Source of the DNA: a virus
DNA: 20,366 bases
Virus record (IMG/VR): IMGVR_UViG_3300017779_000226
Coordinates: 1-20,366 of that record
Strand: one strand, 5' to 3'
Of this stretch, positions 19,132 to 20,366 are shown one piece after another. The translations under genes were made by a program, and so were the position numbers. The stretch's first letter is position 1. Each line of letters begins with the position of its first letter. The notes beneath the pieces are model-generated. The model searched no databases and had not been told where the DNA came from. It saw nothing but the letters and a program-made list of their open reading frames with translations.

Positions 19132-20366
19132 TAGTATTTGAAAAGATTAAATGGAAGAACTTTCTTTCAACAGGACAACAAGGTATAGAAATAGATTTAA
19201 ACAAAGACGAAACAACACTTATTATAGGTCATAACGGTGCAGGTAAGTCAACTATACTTGACGCATTGTGTTTTGCTTTATTTAATAAAGCTTTTAGAGA
19301 TATAAAGAAAGAACAATTAATTAACAGTATTAACTTAGGTGGTACTGAGATAGAAGTAAACTTTACCATTGCACAAAACAAGTATAGAGTAGTACGAGGT
19401 ATTAAACCTAATATATTTCAGATATACTTAAATGGTGAAATGATAAACCAAGAAGCAACTATAGCTGACCAACAAAAACATTTAGAGAATAATATACTTA
19501 AATTTAACTATAGAAGTTTTACTCAGGTAGTAATCTTAGGTAGTAGTACATTTGTTCCTTTTATGGAATTGAAGTCACCACATAGACGAGAGGTAGTAGA
19601 AGACATTTTAGATATTAAGATATTTTCAGTAATGAATATGTTAGTTAAAATGCAAATCAAAGAAGTTACTGAACAGATAAGAGATATTGATAGAGATATA
19701 CAAATAACAAAGAGTAAGGTAGAAACTCAACAACAATATTTACAAGATACAGGTAAGCAGAATACAAAAGTTATAGATGATTATAATTCTAAGATAGAAG
19801 ATAATAAACAAGCAATAGACAAGTATTCAACACATGTTGATGGTATCAATAAACAGATAACAAATATTAAAACAACAATACTAGATGAAGATAAGGTAAG
19901 ACAACAAGTTAAGAAACTGAATAGTTTTGAAACACAATTTGAAAGTAAAGTAAATCAATGTACAAAACATAAGAAGTTTTATGAACTCAATGATAACTGT
20001 CCTACTTGTCAACAAAGTATTGACCCACAATTTAAATCAGAAAAGATTGCTGATGAAAACAAATCACTTATTAAATTTAATCAGGCATTAGCAGATGTTG
20101 CCAAAGAGATTACAACTAAACAAAATAGATTACAAGCAATTGCTAGTGTACATGAAGAAATAAAAGTATTAGAGATTGATAGTGTTAAGTATGAACAATC
20201 AAAAAATGAGTTACACAATATTAACACAAAACTGGCACATAACATTGAACAGTTATCACAACAAAGTGAAGACACAGGTAAAGCAAAAGGTAAGTTAGAA
20301 GAATTAGAAAATCAATTACAAGAATATGAAAATTCAATAAGAACTAAAAAAGAAGAAACTGATTAC
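19128..20366 (+). CDS. 46: Recombination endonuclease subunit gp46 (Rad50/SbcC-like), cut by window end
   Basis: The frame is open from the ATG at 19128 to the last base (413 codons seen of perhaps 560-580). gp46 is the ABC-type ATPase that works with gp47. Walker A GHNGAGKST is at residues 34-42 after the opening MIVFEKIKWKNFLSTG. A Q-loop-like segment (FTQVVILGSSTFVPFMEL) follows near 130-145. Long charged coiled-coil helices rich in Gln/Lys/Asp run from about 175. The zinc hook CPTC is at 291-294, which joins two molecules at the coiled-coil tip, and the returning coil continues to the edge. The ABC signature, Walker B and H-loop lie beyond the window. The start overlaps the oxygenase stop (ATGA). 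Confidence 0.95.
   Translation, partial: MIVFEKIKWKNFLSTGQQGIEIDLNKDETTLIIGHNGAGKSTILDALCFALFNKAFRDIKKEQLINSINLGGTEIEVNFTIAQNKYRVVRGIKPNIFQIYLNGEMINQEATIADQQKHLENNILKFNYRSFTQVVILGSSTFVPFMELKSPHRREVVEDILDIKIFSVMNMLVKMQIKEVTEQIRDIDRDIQITKSKVETQQQYLQDTGKQNTKVIDDYNSKIEDNKQAIDKYSTHVDGINKQITNIKTTILDEDKVRQQVKKLNSFETQFESKVNQCTKHKKFYELNDNCPTCQQSIDPQFKSEKIADENKSLIKFNQALADVAKEITTKQNRLQAIASVHEEIKVLEIDSVKYEQSKNELHNINTKLAHNIEQLSQQSEDTGKAKGKLEELENQLQEYENSIRTKKEETDY

Noticed and set aside
2012-20275. Many open frames on the minus strand, for example 3376-3699, 3901-4194, 8699-9079, 9889-10197, 13813-14025, 20081-20275
   Set aside because: Each lies wholly or almost wholly opposite a clearly identified + strand gene, lacks a ribosome site or family resemblance, and has the odd composition expected from complementary reading.
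1-20366. tRNA genes, CRISPR arrays, insertion sequences, attachment sites
   Set aside because: I saw no cloverleaf-like sequence with CCA-end context, no regularly spaced repeats, and no transposase or terminal repeats.

Overview
This window is a continuous piece of a T4-like (Straboviridae/Kyanoviridae-like) tailed phage genome. All 22 genes I can support lie on the + strand and are tightly packed, often with ATGA or longer stop/start overlaps. The DNA is AT-rich (roughly one third G+C by eye). The order is terminase, sheath, tube, portal, prohead core, protease, scaffold, capsid, gp3-like, UvsY, UvsW, gp55, gp47, gp46. That order, the short proteins and the added flavin halogenases and 2OG-Fe(II) oxygenase match marine T4-like myophages. 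A SAR11 (Pelagibacter) phage of the HTVC008M type is my best guess for the host group, with an AT-rich cyanophage as the alternative. The host assignment is inference.

Region 1, bases 1-11858, holds late genes. It has the 3' end of a halogenase, gp17 terminase, gp18 sheath, gp19 tube, gp20 portal, gp67/gp68-like core proteins, two related small proteins, gp21 protease, gp22 scaffold, gp23 capsid, a rho-independent terminator, a small membrane protein and a gp3-like tail protein. Leaders of gp18, gp20, gp21 and gp22 each carry an ATAAATAG box (T4 late-promoter type). I found these four copies and no others on the + strand. Several leaders also hold perfect dyads.

Region 2, bases 11859-20366, holds early/middle genes for recombination and transcription control. 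A 36-codon membrane peptide gene leads into UvsY, an unidentified 276-residue protein, UvsW and a small Sm-like protein. After a 185-base regulatory gap come gp55 (late sigma factor), a complete flavin halogenase, gp47, a 2OG-Fe(II) oxygenase and the first 413 codons of gp46. Two strong sigma70-type promoters with 17-base spacers and extended -10 elements drive this half. A third, with full consensus -35 and -10 boxes, points leftward in the gp55 gap with no gene in front of it.

The parts work together. UvsY/UvsW/gp46/gp47 form the T4 recombination-dependent replication machinery. gp55 is the factor expected to read the ATAAATAG boxes in region 1, so regulator and targets lie in one window. 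The most unusual signals are the near-total absence of GATGC/GCATC (one copy, with Asp-Ala pairs almost always coded GAC-GCN), the divergent promoter region before gp55, palindromes built around promoters and leaders, tandem paralogous virion-region genes, and two halogenase genes each embedded in core phage operons.
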